Position numbers and translations under genes: made by a program. 33,103 nucleotides of DNA from Mycobacterium sp. Lineage in GTDB: Bacteria > Actinomycetota > Actinomycetes > Mycobacteriales > Mycobacteriaceae. Of the stretch, positions 19,623 through 28,261 are shown in pieces. Within the stretch, counting starts at the first letter, position 1; every line of letters starts with the position of its first letter. Where the stretch lies: positions 1 to 33,103 of the forward strand of contig JARLGR010000137.1 in assembly GCA_031292665.1 (NCBI GenBank), written 5' to 3'. A model generated the notes under the pieces. It searched no databases and was not told where the DNA came from. It saw only the letters and a program-made list of their open reading frames with translations.

Positions 19623-20771
19623 TTGAGGCTCGACTTTAAGTACCCGATCGCGCGTGTCCTGGCACGTTCCCTCGTAGGTGCGTTAGCGGGTCTGACCGTC
19701 TTCTCCGGTGTGTTCGCCGCCAATGGGGTGGCCGACCCGGCCGAGGACGCGCTCGCGAAGCTCACTGAGCTTTCTCGCCAGGCAGAGCAGACCACCGAGG
19801 CGATGCACACCGCGCAGCTCAACCTGAACGAAAAGCTGGCGGCCCAGAGCGCGGCCGACAAGAAGCACGCGGACGACCAGGCCGCCGTGGACGCGGCGAA
19901 GGCTCGCCTGGCCACCTTCCAGGGTGCGGTCAACAAGCTCGCCGCCGCCACCTACATGGGTGGCAGCGTCGACGGCATGCAAGCCATCCTCACCGCCGGG
20001 TCGCCGCAGGGGCTGATCGACAAGCTGGCGGTGCAGCGGGTGATGGCGATGCAGATGGCCACCCAGATGGCCAGCTTCCGCTTCGCCGGTGAGCAGGCCG
20101 CCAAGGCCGAGCAGGAGTCCGCCAAGTCCGCCGCCGAGGCGAAGAGCGCCGCCGAGCAGGCCGCCGCGGTCCGCGCGGGCCTGCAGTCCAAGCAGAGCCA
20201 GCTGCAGGTGCAGATCGCGGTCGTCAAGTCGCAGTACGTGTCGTTGACCCCACAGCAGCGGACCGCGCTCGCCGAGCCCGGCCCGGTGCCCGCGGGCGCT
20301 CCGATGCCGGGCGCGCCCGCACCGGACGCGGCGCCGCCGGGGGCTCCGCAACCCGGCGGGCCGGATCCGGGTCAGGCGCCACCTCCCGGCGGGATGTTCG
20401 CACCGTCTCCGGGCGTGGGCAGCGGTGACCGCGCGACCGTCGTGCAGGCGGCGTTGACCCAGGTCGGGTCGGCTTACGTGTGGGGCGGTGCCGCGCCGGG
20501 CGGGTTCGACTGCTCCGGGCTGGTGATGTGGGCGTATCAACAGGCCGGTATCCAATTGCCGCACTCCAGCCAGGCGCTGGCGCACGGCGGCCAGCCGGTG
20601 GCGATGTGGGACCTGCAGCCCGGCGACGTGCTGACCTTCTACTCCGACGCATCACACGCCGGCATCTACGTCGGCGACGGCATGATGATCCATTCCTCCA
20701 CCTACGGTGTGCCCGTGCGGGTGGTGCCGATGAACTCGTCGGGCCCGATCTACGACGCCCGCCGATACTGA
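19623..20771 (+). CDS. ripC: NlpC/P60 peptidoglycan endopeptidase RipC
   Basis: Predicted 382 aa; secreted D,L-endopeptidase that cleaves peptidoglycan stem peptides during division. It has a signal peptide (residues 1-37, ending ...FAANGVADP), a long Ala/Gln/Lys-rich coiled coil (~40-230), a Pro/Gly linker (~235-285) and a C-terminal NlpC/P60 domain with catalytic Cys297 (FDCSGLVMW), His345 (SHAGIYVGDG) and third residue His357. The TTG at 19623 is chosen because of the AAGGAAG ribosome binding site and the match of MRLDFKYPIAR to the Rv2190c N-terminus. The coiled coil is the part known to be engaged by FtsEX in mycobacteria. The following gene begins immediately after the stop, suggesting an operon with the metallopeptidase and pimB'. 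Confidence 0.93.
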   Translation: MRLDFKYPIARVLARSLVGALAGLTVFSGVFAANGVADPAEDALAKLTELSRQAEQTTEAMHTAQLNLNEKLAAQSAADKKHADDQAAVDAAKARLATFQGAVNKLAAATYMGGSVDGMQAILTAGSPQGLIDKLAVQRVMAMQMATQMASFRFAGEQAAKAEQESAKSAAEAKSAAEQAAAVRAGLQSKQSQLQVQIAVVKSQYVSLTPQQRTALAEPGPVPAGAPMPGAPAPDAAPPGAPQPGGPDPGQAPPPGGMFAPSPGVGSGDRATVVQAALTQVGSAYVWGGAAPGGFDCSGLVMWAYQQAGIQLPHSSQALAHGGQPVAMWDLQPGDVLTFYSDASHAGIYVGDGMMIHSSTYGVPVRVVPMNSSGPIYDARRY

Positions 20772-20796
20772 GCACCCCGCCCCGGGGCGCCGGCGG

Positions 20797-21651
20797 CTGC
20801 CGATACTGCTGGCCTGGGTATTCGTCTTCGAGCTGATACTCGCCGCGGCGGTGCCGTTCGACGCGGCCCGCGATCGTCGGGCCCGACCCGCGCAGCTCGT
20901 GACGCCCCCGCAGAGCGAGGTCCATGCCGCGTCGGAGTCACTGACCGTCGGTGATCGCACCGTGCTGCTGGTAGGCCTCGGCGGACCTGCCAGCGACCGC
21001 CTGCTGTCGCGAGTCGCGTCGATCATGGGCGCCGCGGTCAACGCGGTCGAGGTGTTCTGGGGTGTCGACTGGTCGCGCGACATCTCCATCGTTGCCGCCC
21101 GCACCGACGAGGAGTTTCGCGCTGCCGCCGGCGGCGGACCGGCGTCGCAGTGGGCCGATATCGCGGCCGTGGCGGTCGCAGACCGCGTCGACCCCGCTCA
21201 CCGGCTGGCGGTCGGCCAGCGGATCGTGTTCGCGCCCGGCGCGGCCACCATGAGCGATCCGGCGCTACGAATCGTGTTGACCCACGAGCTTTTCCACTAT
21301 GCTGCGCGCGCCGACACCGCCCCGGATGCGCCCCGATGGCTCACCGAAGGCGTAGCCGATTACGTTGCCCGGCCGCGGTCGCCCGTGCCCGCCGACGCGG
21401 TGCCCGTACCGCTGACGCTGCCCGTGGACACCGACCTGGACGCGCCCGGGCCGCAGCGTTCGTTGGCGTACGACCGGGCCTGGTGGTTCGCCCGTTTCGT
21501 CGCCGACACCTATGGGGCGACGAAGCTGAAGGACCTGTACGTCGCCGCCTGCGGTGTCGGGCACGCCGACGTGCCCACCGCCGTCCGCGACGTTCTGGGC
21601 ATCGACCCGGCTGGCTTGCTCGTGCGCTGGCACGAGTGGCTGACCCGCTGA
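20797..21651 (+). CDS. Putative membrane-anchored gluzincin-type metallopeptidase (Rv2189c-like)
   Basis: The first ordinary start is GTG at 20851 (266 aa), but the frame is open upstream to 20734 and encodes a hydrophobic segment (LPILLAWVFVFELILAAAV) that looks like a genuine signal or anchor. I therefore extend the feature to the CTG at 20797 (284 aa). The zinc motif HELFH (His145, His149 counting from the GTG) and WLTEGVADY (Glu166) fit the HExxH...E pattern of peptidase-MA/M1-like gluzincins. Substrate unknown. It lies between ripC and pimB', five bases before the pimB' start, so a cell-envelope role is plausible. The true start is uncertain: a non-canonical CTG, or a one-base deletion in the C/G-rich tract at 20775-20787. 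Confidence 0.75.
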   Translation: MPILLAWVFVFELILAAAVPFDAARDRRARPAQLVTPPQSEVHAASESLTVGDRTVLLVGLGGPASDRLLSRVASIMGAAVNAVEVFWGVDWSRDISIVAARTDEEFRAAAGGGPASQWADIAAVAVADRVDPAHRLAVGQRIVFAPGAATMSDPALRIVLTHELFHYAARADTAPDAPRWLTEGVADYVARPRSPVPADAVPVPLTLPVDTDLDAPGPQRSLAYDRAWWFARFVADTYGATKLKDLYVAACGVGHADVPTAVRDVLGIDPAGLLVRWHEWLTR

Positions 21652-21656
21652 CGCAG

Positions 21657-22799
21657 GTGAGCCGGGTCCTGCTGGTAACGAACGACTTTCCGCCGCGGCC
21701 GGGCGGCATCCAGTCGTACCTGGGCGAGTTCGTCGGTCGGCTGGCGGACGCCGGGGCGCATTCGGTGACGGTGTATGCGCCGCAGTGGAAGGGCGCCGAC
21801 GCCTTTGACGGCGCAGCCGACGCGGCCGGTTATCGGGTGGTGCGCCATCCGGGCACGTTGATGCTGCCCGGCCCTGCGGTCGACGCCCGGATGCGCGGGC
21901 TGATCGCCGACAACGACATCGACACCGTTTGGTTCGGCGCGGCCGCACCGTTGGCGCTGCTGGCCCGGCGAGCCCGGCAGGCCGGAGCGAAGCGCGTGGT
22001 GGCCAGCACGCACGGGCACGAAGTGGGCTGGTCGATGCTCCCCGTCGCGCGGTCGGTGCTGCGCCGCATCGGCGACGACACCGACGTCGTCACCTTCGTC
22101 AGCCGCTACACGCGCTCCCGGTTCGCGCCGGCCTTCGGACCCGCGGCTTCGTTGGAATACCTACCGCCCGGGGTGGACACCGACCGGTTCAAGCCCGATC
22201 CCGCCGCCCGCGCCGCACTGCGTCACCGTTACCGGCTGGGGGAGCGGCCCACCGTGGTGTGCCTGTCGCGGCTGGTGCCACGCAAGGGCCAGGACATGCT
22301 CATCAAGGCGTTACCGTCCATCCGGCAACGTGTCGACGGGGCGGCCCTGGTGATCGTCGGCGGCGGCCCGTACCTGGATGCGCTGCGCACGCTGGCCCGC
22401 CGTTGCGGGGTGGCCGACGACGTGACATTCACCGGCGGCGTGCCGGCCGCAGAGCTACCCGCGCACTATGCCCTGGCCGACGTGTTCGCGATGCCGTGCC
22501 GTACCCGCGGCGCCGGGATGGACGTCGAGGGTTTGGGCATCGTTTTCCTGGAGGCCTCGGCGACCGGCGTGCCGGTAGTCGCCGGCGAATCGGGCGGAGC
22601 CCCAGAGGCCGTGCGGCACAACGAGACTGGGCTCGTGGTCAACGGCCGCTCAGTGCATGAAATCGCCGACGCCGTCGCGGGGTTGCTGATCGATCGCGAC
22701 CGGGCCGCGGCCGTGGGCGCGGCCGGGCGACGGTGGGTGACGTCGCAGTGGCGCTGGGACACGCTGGCTGCCCGCCTGGCGGACCTGCTTGGGGCCTAG
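21657..22799 (+). CDS. pimB: GDP-mannose:phosphatidylinositol mannosyltransferase PimB' (GT4)
   Basis: Predicted 380 aa GT-B glycosyltransferase; the Rv2188c ortholog adds the second mannose to phosphatidylinositol monomannoside on the inner face of the membrane, an essential step toward PIMs, LM and LAM. Signatures are NDFPPRPGGIQSYLGEF at the N-terminus (acceptor domain), STHGHEVGW, LSRLVPRKGQD (donor phosphate contact) and EGLGIVFLEASATGVPVVAG with the GT4 E-x7-E motif. The GTG at 21657 (VSRVLLVTNDFPP) matches the known N-terminus and lies five bases after the preceding stop. The C-terminus (LADLLGA) is a few residues shorter than in M. tuberculosis. Confidence 0.95.
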   Translation: MSRVLLVTNDFPPRPGGIQSYLGEFVGRLADAGAHSVTVYAPQWKGADAFDGAADAAGYRVVRHPGTLMLPGPAVDARMRGLIADNDIDTVWFGAAAPLALLARRARQAGAKRVVASTHGHEVGWSMLPVARSVLRRIGDDTDVVTFVSRYTRSRFAPAFGPAASLEYLPPGVDTDRFKPDPAARAALRHRYRLGERPTVVCLSRLVPRKGQDMLIKALPSIRQRVDGAALVIVGGGPYLDALRTLARRCGVADDVTFTGGVPAAELPAHYALADVFAMPCRTRGAGMDVEGLGIVFLEASATGVPVVAGESGGAPEAVRHNETGLVVNGRSVHEIADAVAGLLIDRDRAAAVGAAGRRWVTSQWRWDTLAARLADLLGA

Positions 22800-22849
22800 C
22801 CCGCCAAAGCCACGCCGCGTGACTTTCGGCGGCGGCCGCCACGCCAGAG

Positions 22850-22890
22850 TGTTCCCCGCAAGCGGGTGGGAGTGCCCCCATCTCGGCGCG
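22850..22890. repeat. GC-rich dispersed repeat copy (convergent pimB'/fadD15)
   Basis: gtgttccccgcaagcgggtgg followed by gagtgcccccatctcggcg matches the element at 11514-11552 with few changes. It contains the hairpin CCCGC-AA-GCGGG (22855-22866) and occupies the 109-bp gap between convergent stops, where it may help end transcription. Confidence 0.5.
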
Positions 22891-22908
22891 GTGCCCACGC
22901 CCGGCGCG

Positions 22909-24708
22909 TCAGTGCTCGTAGATTGCCTCGATGTCGGAGGCGAACTTCTCGGCCACCACTTTGCGCTTGACCTTCATCGTCGGCGTCAGTTCCCCGGTGT
23001 CCTCGGTGAAGTCGACCGGCAGGATGCGGAACTTGCGGATCGACTCGGCGTGCGACACCGCCAGGTTGGCGTGCTTGACGGCCGCGTCCACCTCGGCGAT
23101 CAGGTCGGGGTCGGTAACCAGGTCGCCCACCGATGCGCCGGCCTGCTTGTGGTTGCGTTGCTTCCAGCCGTCGAAGGCCTCCGGGTCGATCGTGATCAGC
23201 GCCGCGATGAACGGCTTGTTGTCCCCGACGACCATCGCCTGGCTGATCAGCGGGTGCGCCCGCAGTTGGTCTTCGAGGACCGCGGGCGCGACGTTCTTGC
23301 CGCCGGCGGTGACGATGATCTCCTTCTTGCGGCCGGTGATCTTCAAAAAGCCGTCCTCATCGATGGCGCCCAGGTCGCCCGTCCTGAACCAGCCGCCGGT
23401 GAACGCCTCGGCGGTGGCCTGCTCGTTGCGCCAGTAGCCCCTGAACACCACGCCGCCGCGCACCAGCAGCTCGCCGTCTTCGGCGATCCGAATGCTGTTG
23501 CCGGGCACCAGCGTTCCGACCGTCCCGATCGTCACGTTGCCGACCTGGTTGACCGTGATGGCCGCGCTCGTCTCGGTCAGGCCGTAACCCTCGTGGATGG
23601 TCAGGCCCACACCGCGGTAGAAGTGGCCGAGCCGCGCGCCCAGCGGTGCGCCACCGCAGACTGACGCATGGCAGTCGCCGCCCAGCGCCGCGCGCAGCTT
23701 GTGGTAGACCAGCCGGCCGAAGAGCGCATGCTTGGCGCGCAGCATCAGCCCCGGCCGGCCGCCGTCGTAAGCCTGGCTCCACTCCACCGCGGTCTGCGCG
23801 GCGAGCGCGAAGATCCGCCCCTTACCGTCGTTGGCGGCGTTCTGCTCGGCGGTGTTGTACACCTTCTCGAACACCCGCGGCACCGACACCACCACCGTCG
23901 GTTTGAACACCGCGAGCATCGGCAGCAGATTCTTGATGTCGCTGGTGAATCCGACGGTCACCTTGTTGGCGAACGCGGCCAGGGTGAGGGCCCGGGCCAG
24001 GACGTGGGCCAGCGGCAGGAAAATCAGCAGCCGTTGGCCTTCGTTCAGCAGCGTCGGCAGGCACTCCTTGGTGCCGCGGATCTCGTACAGCAGATTGGAA
24101 TGGGTGAGTTGGCAGCCCTTGGGGCGGCCGGTGGTGCCCGAGGTGTAGATGAGCGTCGCCGGATGCTCGGCACGCAGCGCCTCGAGGCGGGCGGTCAGCA
24201 CGGCCGCATCAATGGACGCGCCCGCCTCGACAAGCTGGTCGAGCGCCTTGGGACCCGAACCGCTGATGTGCAGCACGCGGCGCAGGGCCGGCAACTCGGC
24301 GGTGAGCTCGGTGATGATCGAGGCGTGCGCGTCGCTCTCGGCGAACGCCAGTACCGCCTCCGAATCCTGCAGCACCCAGCGGACCTGCTCGGCCGACGAC
24401 GTCTCGTAGATCGGCACGGTGACCGCGCCCACGGCCAGGATCGCGAGGTCGAGGACCGCCCACTCGTAGCAGGTGGCCGAAAAGATGGACACCCGGTCGC
24501 CGGCCTGGACCCCCATCGAGATCAAACCCAATGCCGCCGAACGAATTTGAGACGCCGCCTCGGCGCAGGTGACGTCGGTCCACACGCCGTCGACCTGACG
24601 CCGGTAGATGGCGAAGTCGGGGTGTTCGCGCTCGTGGGAAAAGACGGTGGCCGCGATGTTGTCGTGCTCGCCGACGGTGAAATGGGCGGGCACACTGTAC
24701 TCACGCAC
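22909..24708 (-). CDS. fadD15: Long-chain-fatty-acid--CoA ligase FadD15
   Basis: Predicted 599 aa, AMP-binding superfamily. It activates long-chain fatty acids to acyl-AMP and then acyl-CoA. Core motifs: P-loop [11 protein letters not shown] (A3), [14 protein letters not shown] (A5), [24 protein letters not shown] (A7/A8) and the C-terminal catalytic Lys region [12 protein letters not shown]. The length is the bacterial FadD type (about 600), not the FAAL type with its insertion. Start ATG at 24708 ([12 protein letters not shown]). Divergent from the SRPBCC/ATPase/acyltransferase operon across 153 bp, so the two units may share regulation. Confidence 0.93.
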   Translation of the reverse strand: MREYSVPAHFTVGEHDNIAATVFSHEREHPDFAIYRRQVDGVWTDVTCAEAASQIRSAALGLISMGVQAGDRVSIFSATCYEWAVLDLAILAVGAVTVPIYETSSAEQVRWVLQDSEAVLAFAESDAHASIITELTAELPALRRVLHISGSGPKALDQLVEAGASIDAAVLTARLEALRAEHPATLIYTSGTTGRPKGCQLTHSNLLYEIRGTKECLPTLLNEGQRLLIFLPLAHVLARALTLAAFANKVTVGFTSDIKNLLPMLAVFKPTVVVSVPRVFEKVYNTAEQNAANDGKGRIFALAAQTAVEWSQAYDGGRPGLMLRAKHALFGRLVYHKLRAALGGDCHASVCGGAPLGARLGHFYRGVGLTIHEGYGLTETSAAITVNQVGNVTIGTVGTLVPGNSIRIAEDGELLVRGGVVFRGYWRNEQATAEAFTGGWFRTGDLGAIDEDGFLKITGRKKEIIVTAGGKNVAPAVLEDQLRAHPLISQAMVVGDNKPFIAALITIDPEAFDGWKQRNHKQAGASVGDLVTDPDLIAEVDAAVKHANLAVSHAESIRKFRILPVDFTEDTGELTPTMKVKRKVVAEKFASDIEAIYEH

Positions 24709-24861
24709 TTGATGACCTCGTTTGACTCGTCACGATTCCCGGCAGCCGGCTTGCTCTTGCCCAGCGTAATCCGAGTATTCGCGCAGCAGGCCGGGCGTGT
24801 CGGCGCGGGGTCTGACCTGCCCTGATGCCCGTGCCCCGGATCGATGTGTGAAGCTGAGGTG

Positions 24862-25251
24862 GTGAACAGCATCCAGATCGCCGACGAGACGTTCGTCGCC
24901 GCCGACGGCGCACGGGTCGGCGCCGCGGTCGCCGATCCGTCGAGCTGGCGCCGGTGGTGGCCGGACCTGCGGCTGCAGGTAGTCGAGGAGCGCGGCGAGA
25001 AGGGAATCCGCTGGGCGGTCACCGGCGCGTTGACCCGCACCATGGAGATCTGGCTCGAACCGTCGTTGGACGGTGTGGTGCTGCACTACTTCCTGCACGC
25101 CGAGCCCACCGGGGTGGCGGCCTGGCAGCTGGCCAAGCTGAATTTGGCGAAAATGACGCACCGCCGTCGGGTGGCGGGAAAGAAAATGGCCTTCGAGGTC
25201 AAGGCGACACTGGAACGGTCACGTCCCGTGGGAGTTTCTCCGGTAGTTTAG
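24862..25251 (+). CDS. SRPBCC-fold protein (Rv2186c-like)
   Basis: Predicted 129 aa starting at GTG 24862 (VNSIQIADETFVAADGARV), which matches the M. tuberculosis length I remember; the frame is open from 24844. It shows the START/polyketide-cyclase-like pattern: an N-terminal strand, the helix motif VADPSSWRRWWPDL, alternating strands with a short ERGEKGIRW turn, and a long C-terminal helix (VAAWQLAKLNLAKMTHRRRVAGKKMAFEVKATLE). Such proteins bind a hydrophobic ligand in a deep groove; no catalytic residues can be assigned. First gene of a five-gene run, divergent from fadD15. Confidence 0.82.
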   Translation: MNSIQIADETFVAADGARVGAAVADPSSWRRWWPDLRLQVVEERGEKGIRWAVTGALTRTMEIWLEPSLDGVVLHYFLHAEPTGVAAWQLAKLNLAKMTHRRRVAGKKMAFEVKATLERSRPVGVSPVV

Positions 25252-25353
25252 CCGGGTCCGGTCTGCGCGGAGAGTACCGTTTGCGACCGGAGGAACGGGT
25301 GTCCCGCACATCGTCCGGGACGATCCGCTTGCGTGAGAGAGGGCAGCAACCAG

Positions 25354-25791
25354 GTGGCGGAGAAGACGACGCAGACCATCTACATCGAAGCCGATCCGGC
25401 CACCGTGATGAGGGTGATCGCCGACATCGATTCGTATCCGGAGTGGATCACGGAGTACAAGGAAGCCGAAGTCCAGGAAAAGGACTCCGACGGCTACCCG
25501 AGAGTCGCCCGGTTCGTCTTGGACGCCGCCGTCCTCAAGGACACGATGGTCATGTCCTACCGGTGGCCCGCGGACCGTCAGTCGGTGAGCTGGACACTGA
25601 CCTCGGGCTCGCTGCTGAGATCCCTGGAAGGCTCATATCGGTTGGTGCCCAAGGGATCCGGTACCGAGGTCACCTATGAGCTGTCGGTGGACCTCGCCGT
25701 CCCGATGATCGGGCTGCTCAAGCGCAAGGCCGAGCGCCGGTTGACCGACACCGCGTTGAAGGATCTGAAGAAACGAGTCGAGGCTGAGTGA
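25354..25791 (+). CDS. SRPBCC-fold protein TB16.3-like (Rv2185c)
   Basis: Predicted 145 aa from GTG 25354 (VAEKTTQTIYIEADPATVM), in agreement with the TB16.3 N-terminus; the frame is open from 25333. Typical SRPBCC/polyketide cyclase features are TIYIEADPATVMRVIADIDSYPEWI, a central antiparallel sheet (SLEGSYRLVPKGSGTEVTYELSVDL) and a C-terminal amphipathic helix rich in Lys/Arg. It probably binds a lipid or other hydrophobic ligand. It lies 102 bp after the first SRPBCC gene; the stop codon TGA sits inside GAGTGAATCC, where a GTG at 25788 overlaps by four bases and marks the expected start of the next gene. Confidence 0.87.
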   Translation: MAEKTTQTIYIEADPATVMRVIADIDSYPEWITEYKEAEVQEKDSDGYPRVARFVLDAAVLKDTMVMSYRWPADRQSVSWTLTSGSLLRSLEGSYRLVPKGSGTEVTYELSVDLAVPMIGLLKRKAERRLTDTALKDLKKRVEAE

Positions 25792-27055
25792 ATCCAGTGA
25801 ATTCCGGGCGCCCAGCCCAGCCCGGATCAGTCTCTTCGTCGGTAAGGGTGGGGTAGGAAAGTCCACTCTGGCGTGTGCCACCGCGGTCAGCGCTGCGGGC
25901 GCGGGGCGGCGGGTGCTGGTCGTGTCCACCGACCAGGCGCACTCGCTGGGCGACGTGTTGGGCGTTCCCGTGCCGGCCGGCGGTCCGGGTGAACTGGTGC
26001 GGGTGCTCGCCGATGACGTGGAGGCAGGCGGTGGGTTCCTCGATGCGCTGGCCTTGGACACCCTGGCCCTGCTGGAGCACCGGTGGCAGGGTGTGGTCGG
26101 CGCGCTGGATCGGCAACTTCCCGATTCTGAGCTGAGTACGGTTGCGCCCCAGGAGCTTTCGGCGTTACCGGGCGTTCAGGAGCTGCTCGGCTTGCATGCG
26201 GTCGGCGAGCTGGCCGCGTCCGGGCGGTGGGATCGCATCGTCGTCGACTGCGCCTCGACCGCAGATGCGTTGCGGATGTTGACGCTGCCCGCCACCGTCG
26301 GGTTCTATGTCGAGCGCGCGTGGCCCCGCCATCGGAGGCTTTCCGGCGTCACCGACGACGCCCGCTCGGCGCCGCTGGTCGAACTGCTGGAGCGCATCAG
26401 CGCCAGTGTCGAGGAGCTCAGCGTGTTGCTGACCGACGCGAACTTGGTCGGCGCCCACCTGGTGTTGACGCCCGAGCGGGTGGTCGCGGCCGAGGCGGTC
26501 CGGACGCTGGGTTCGTTGGCGCTGATGGGCGTCCGCGTCGAGGAGCTGATCGTCAACCAGGTTCTGACCGAAGACGAGTCCTACGAGTACCACAACCTGC
26601 CCGACCACCCGGCGTTCGACTGGTACGCCGAACGCATCGCCGAACAACGCGCCGTCCTCGACGAGCTCGAGGCGACCATCGGTGACGTGGCGCTGGTGTT
26701 GACCGCGCACCTGTCCGGCGAGCCGATCGGCCCCAAGGCGCTGGGCGCGTTGTTCGACGGTGCCCGTCGTCGCGGTGGAGGGCCGCCGCCGGGGCCGCTG
26801 CGGCCGATCGTGGACCTCGAATCCGGTTCCGGGCTTGGATCGATCTACCGGTTGCGGTTAGCGTTGCCCCAACTCGACCCCGGCACGCTGATGCTGGGCC
26901 GCGTCGACGACGACCTGATCGTCAGCGTCGGCGGGTTGCGGCGCAGGGTTCGGTTGGCGTCGGTGCTGCGGCGGTGCACGGTACTGGACGCGAATCTTCG
27001 GGGTAGTGAGCTGACAGTTCGTTTTCGACCGGATCCGGAGGTGTGGCCTAAATGA
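25788..27055 (+). CDS. ArsA/Get3-like anion-transporting ATPase (Rv2184c-like), start region disrupted or non-canonical
   Basis: A deviant Walker A motif GKGGVGKST (25841 onward) is followed by VVSTDQAHSLGDVLG (switch I, A-loop) and IVVDCASTADALRML (Walker B/switch II). This is the ArsA/Get3 signature, and the rest of the ~420-aa protein is ArsA-like with a variable C-terminal domain. The first ordinary start in this frame (GTG 25913) would cut off the P-loop. The GTG at 25788, overlapping the TB16.3 stop, encodes VNPVNSGRP but in another frame; one extra C in the tract at 25809-25822 would join it to PARISLFVGKGG. The alternative is a CTG start at 25784 in the correct frame. Middle gene of the operon; its stop overlaps the next ATG (ATGA). 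Confidence 0.8.
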
Positions 27056-27447
27056 GTGGGGCTCATTCCGATATCGGTCCCGAGCTGCGCAGGCTCGCCC
27101 AGGCGCTCCTGGACGGTATCGACCCCGCCGTGCGCGCGGCGGCCGCGTTGACGGCCGGCGCGGGACCCGGGACCGGCAAGTGCCAGCAGGTGTGGTGCCC
27201 CGTGTGCGCCCTGGCCGCGTTGGCGACCGGCGATGAGCACCCGCTGCTCACCGTGATCGCCGACCACAGCGTCGCCCTGGTGGAGGTGATTCGCGGCATC
27301 GTCAGTGACGTCGAGGACGTCAGTGACATCGACCGGCCGGCTAATCCGTCACCGGACGACGGGCCGCCCGACGGTGCCGGATCCGAGACGAATGGTGACG
27401 ACGCGAAGACCCGATACCAGCCGATCCCGATCAACGTCGAGGAGTGA
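27052..27447 (+). CDS. Small conserved protein with Cys motif (Rv2183c-like)
   Basis: Predicted 131 aa. The start ATG overlaps the ATPase stop (ATGA), so translation is coupled. An N-terminal helical part (DIGPELRRLAQALLDGIDPAVRAAAAL) is followed by GKCQQVWCPVCALAALATGDEHPLL, with three Cys in C-x4-C-x2-C spacing and a nearby His, possibly metal binding. The last ~40 residues are acidic, Pro-rich and probably disordered. I know of no assigned function. Conserved coupling to the ArsA-like ATPase suggests a partner or adaptor (inference). Confidence 0.8.
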   Translation: MSGAHSDIGPELRRLAQALLDGIDPAVRAAAALTAGAGPGTGKCQQVWCPVCALAALATGDEHPLLTVIADHSVALVEVIRGIVSDVEDVSDIDRPANPSPDDGPPDGAGSETNGDDAKTRYQPIPINVEE

Positions 27448-27528
27448 CCCGGCCGCGCCGATGTGGTCCCGGGTGCCGCGGATCGGTACAGTTGGCGCAA
27501 AGATGCGGCGCGGGTGAGAGGGAGGGCC

Positions 27529-28257
27529 ATGTGGTACTGGCTATGTAAGTACATCTTCATGGGCCCGCTGCTTTCCTTGCTCGGTCGGCCGAAAGTCGAA
27601 GGGCTGGAACATGTTCCGGGTTCCGGTCCGGCGATACTGGCCAGTAACCACCTTGCGGTCGCGGACAGTTTCTTCCTTCCGCTGGTGGTGCGCCGCCGCA
27701 TCACCTTCCTGGCGAAGTCCGAATACTTCACCGGCACCGGCCTCAAGGGCCGGCTGACGGCCTGGTTCTACACCGTGTCCGGCCAGGTGCCGATCGACCG
27801 CACCAGCGCGGACGCCGCACAGGCGGCGCTGGACACCGCCGAGCGGCTGCTGCGCCAGGGCAAGTTGCTGGGGATGTACCCCGAAGGCACCCGGTCGCCC
27901 GACGGTCGCCTGTACAAGGGCAAGACCGGTCTGGCCCGGCTCGCCCTGCACACCGGTGTCCCGGTGATCCCGGTGGCCATGATCGGCACCAACGTGGTCA
28001 ACCCCCCGGGCAGCAAGATGTGGCACTTCGGACGGGTCACCGTCCGTTTCGGCGAGCCAATGGACTTCTCGCGCTTCGAAGGCCTGGCCGGTAACCGCTT
28101 CATCGAGCGGGCCGTCACCGACGAGGTGATCTACGAGCTGATGCAGCTGTCGGGTCAGGAATACGTCGACATCTACGCCACCAGCCTCAAGAACAACGGC
28201 GAGGGGGCCGGCCCTACCGACGACGCCGCGAGGATCCCCGCAACAGCAGCCGGATAG
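27529..28257 (+). CDS. 1-acyl-sn-glycerol-3-phosphate acyltransferase family protein (Rv2182c-like, PlsC)
   Basis: Predicted 242 aa. Acyltransferase of the PlsC/LPLAT family: catalytic NHLAVAD (NHx4D) at residues ~36-42, YPEGTRSPDGRLYKGKTG (substrate-binding EGTR block) around 120, and VPVIPVAMIGT. An N-terminal hydrophobic stretch (WYWLCKYIFMGPLLSLLG) anchors it to the membrane. It probably acylates lysophosphatidic acid or another lysolipid using acyl-CoA. The ATG at 27529 is preceded by GAGAGGGAGGGCC, a strong ribosome binding site; the frame is open from 27463. Last gene of the operon; its stop lies four bases from the convergent mptC stop. Confidence 0.92.
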   Translation: MWYWLCKYIFMGPLLSLLGRPKVEGLEHVPGSGPAILASNHLAVADSFFLPLVVRRRITFLAKSEYFTGTGLKGRLTAWFYTVSGQVPIDRTSADAAQAALDTAERLLRQGKLLGMYPEGTRSPDGRLYKGKTGLARLALHTGVPVIPVAMIGTNVVNPPGSKMWHFGRVTVRFGEPMDFSRFEGLAGNRFIERAVTDEVIYELMQLSGQEYVDIYATSLKNNGEGAGPTDDAARIPATAAG

Positions 28258-28261
28258 TCGG

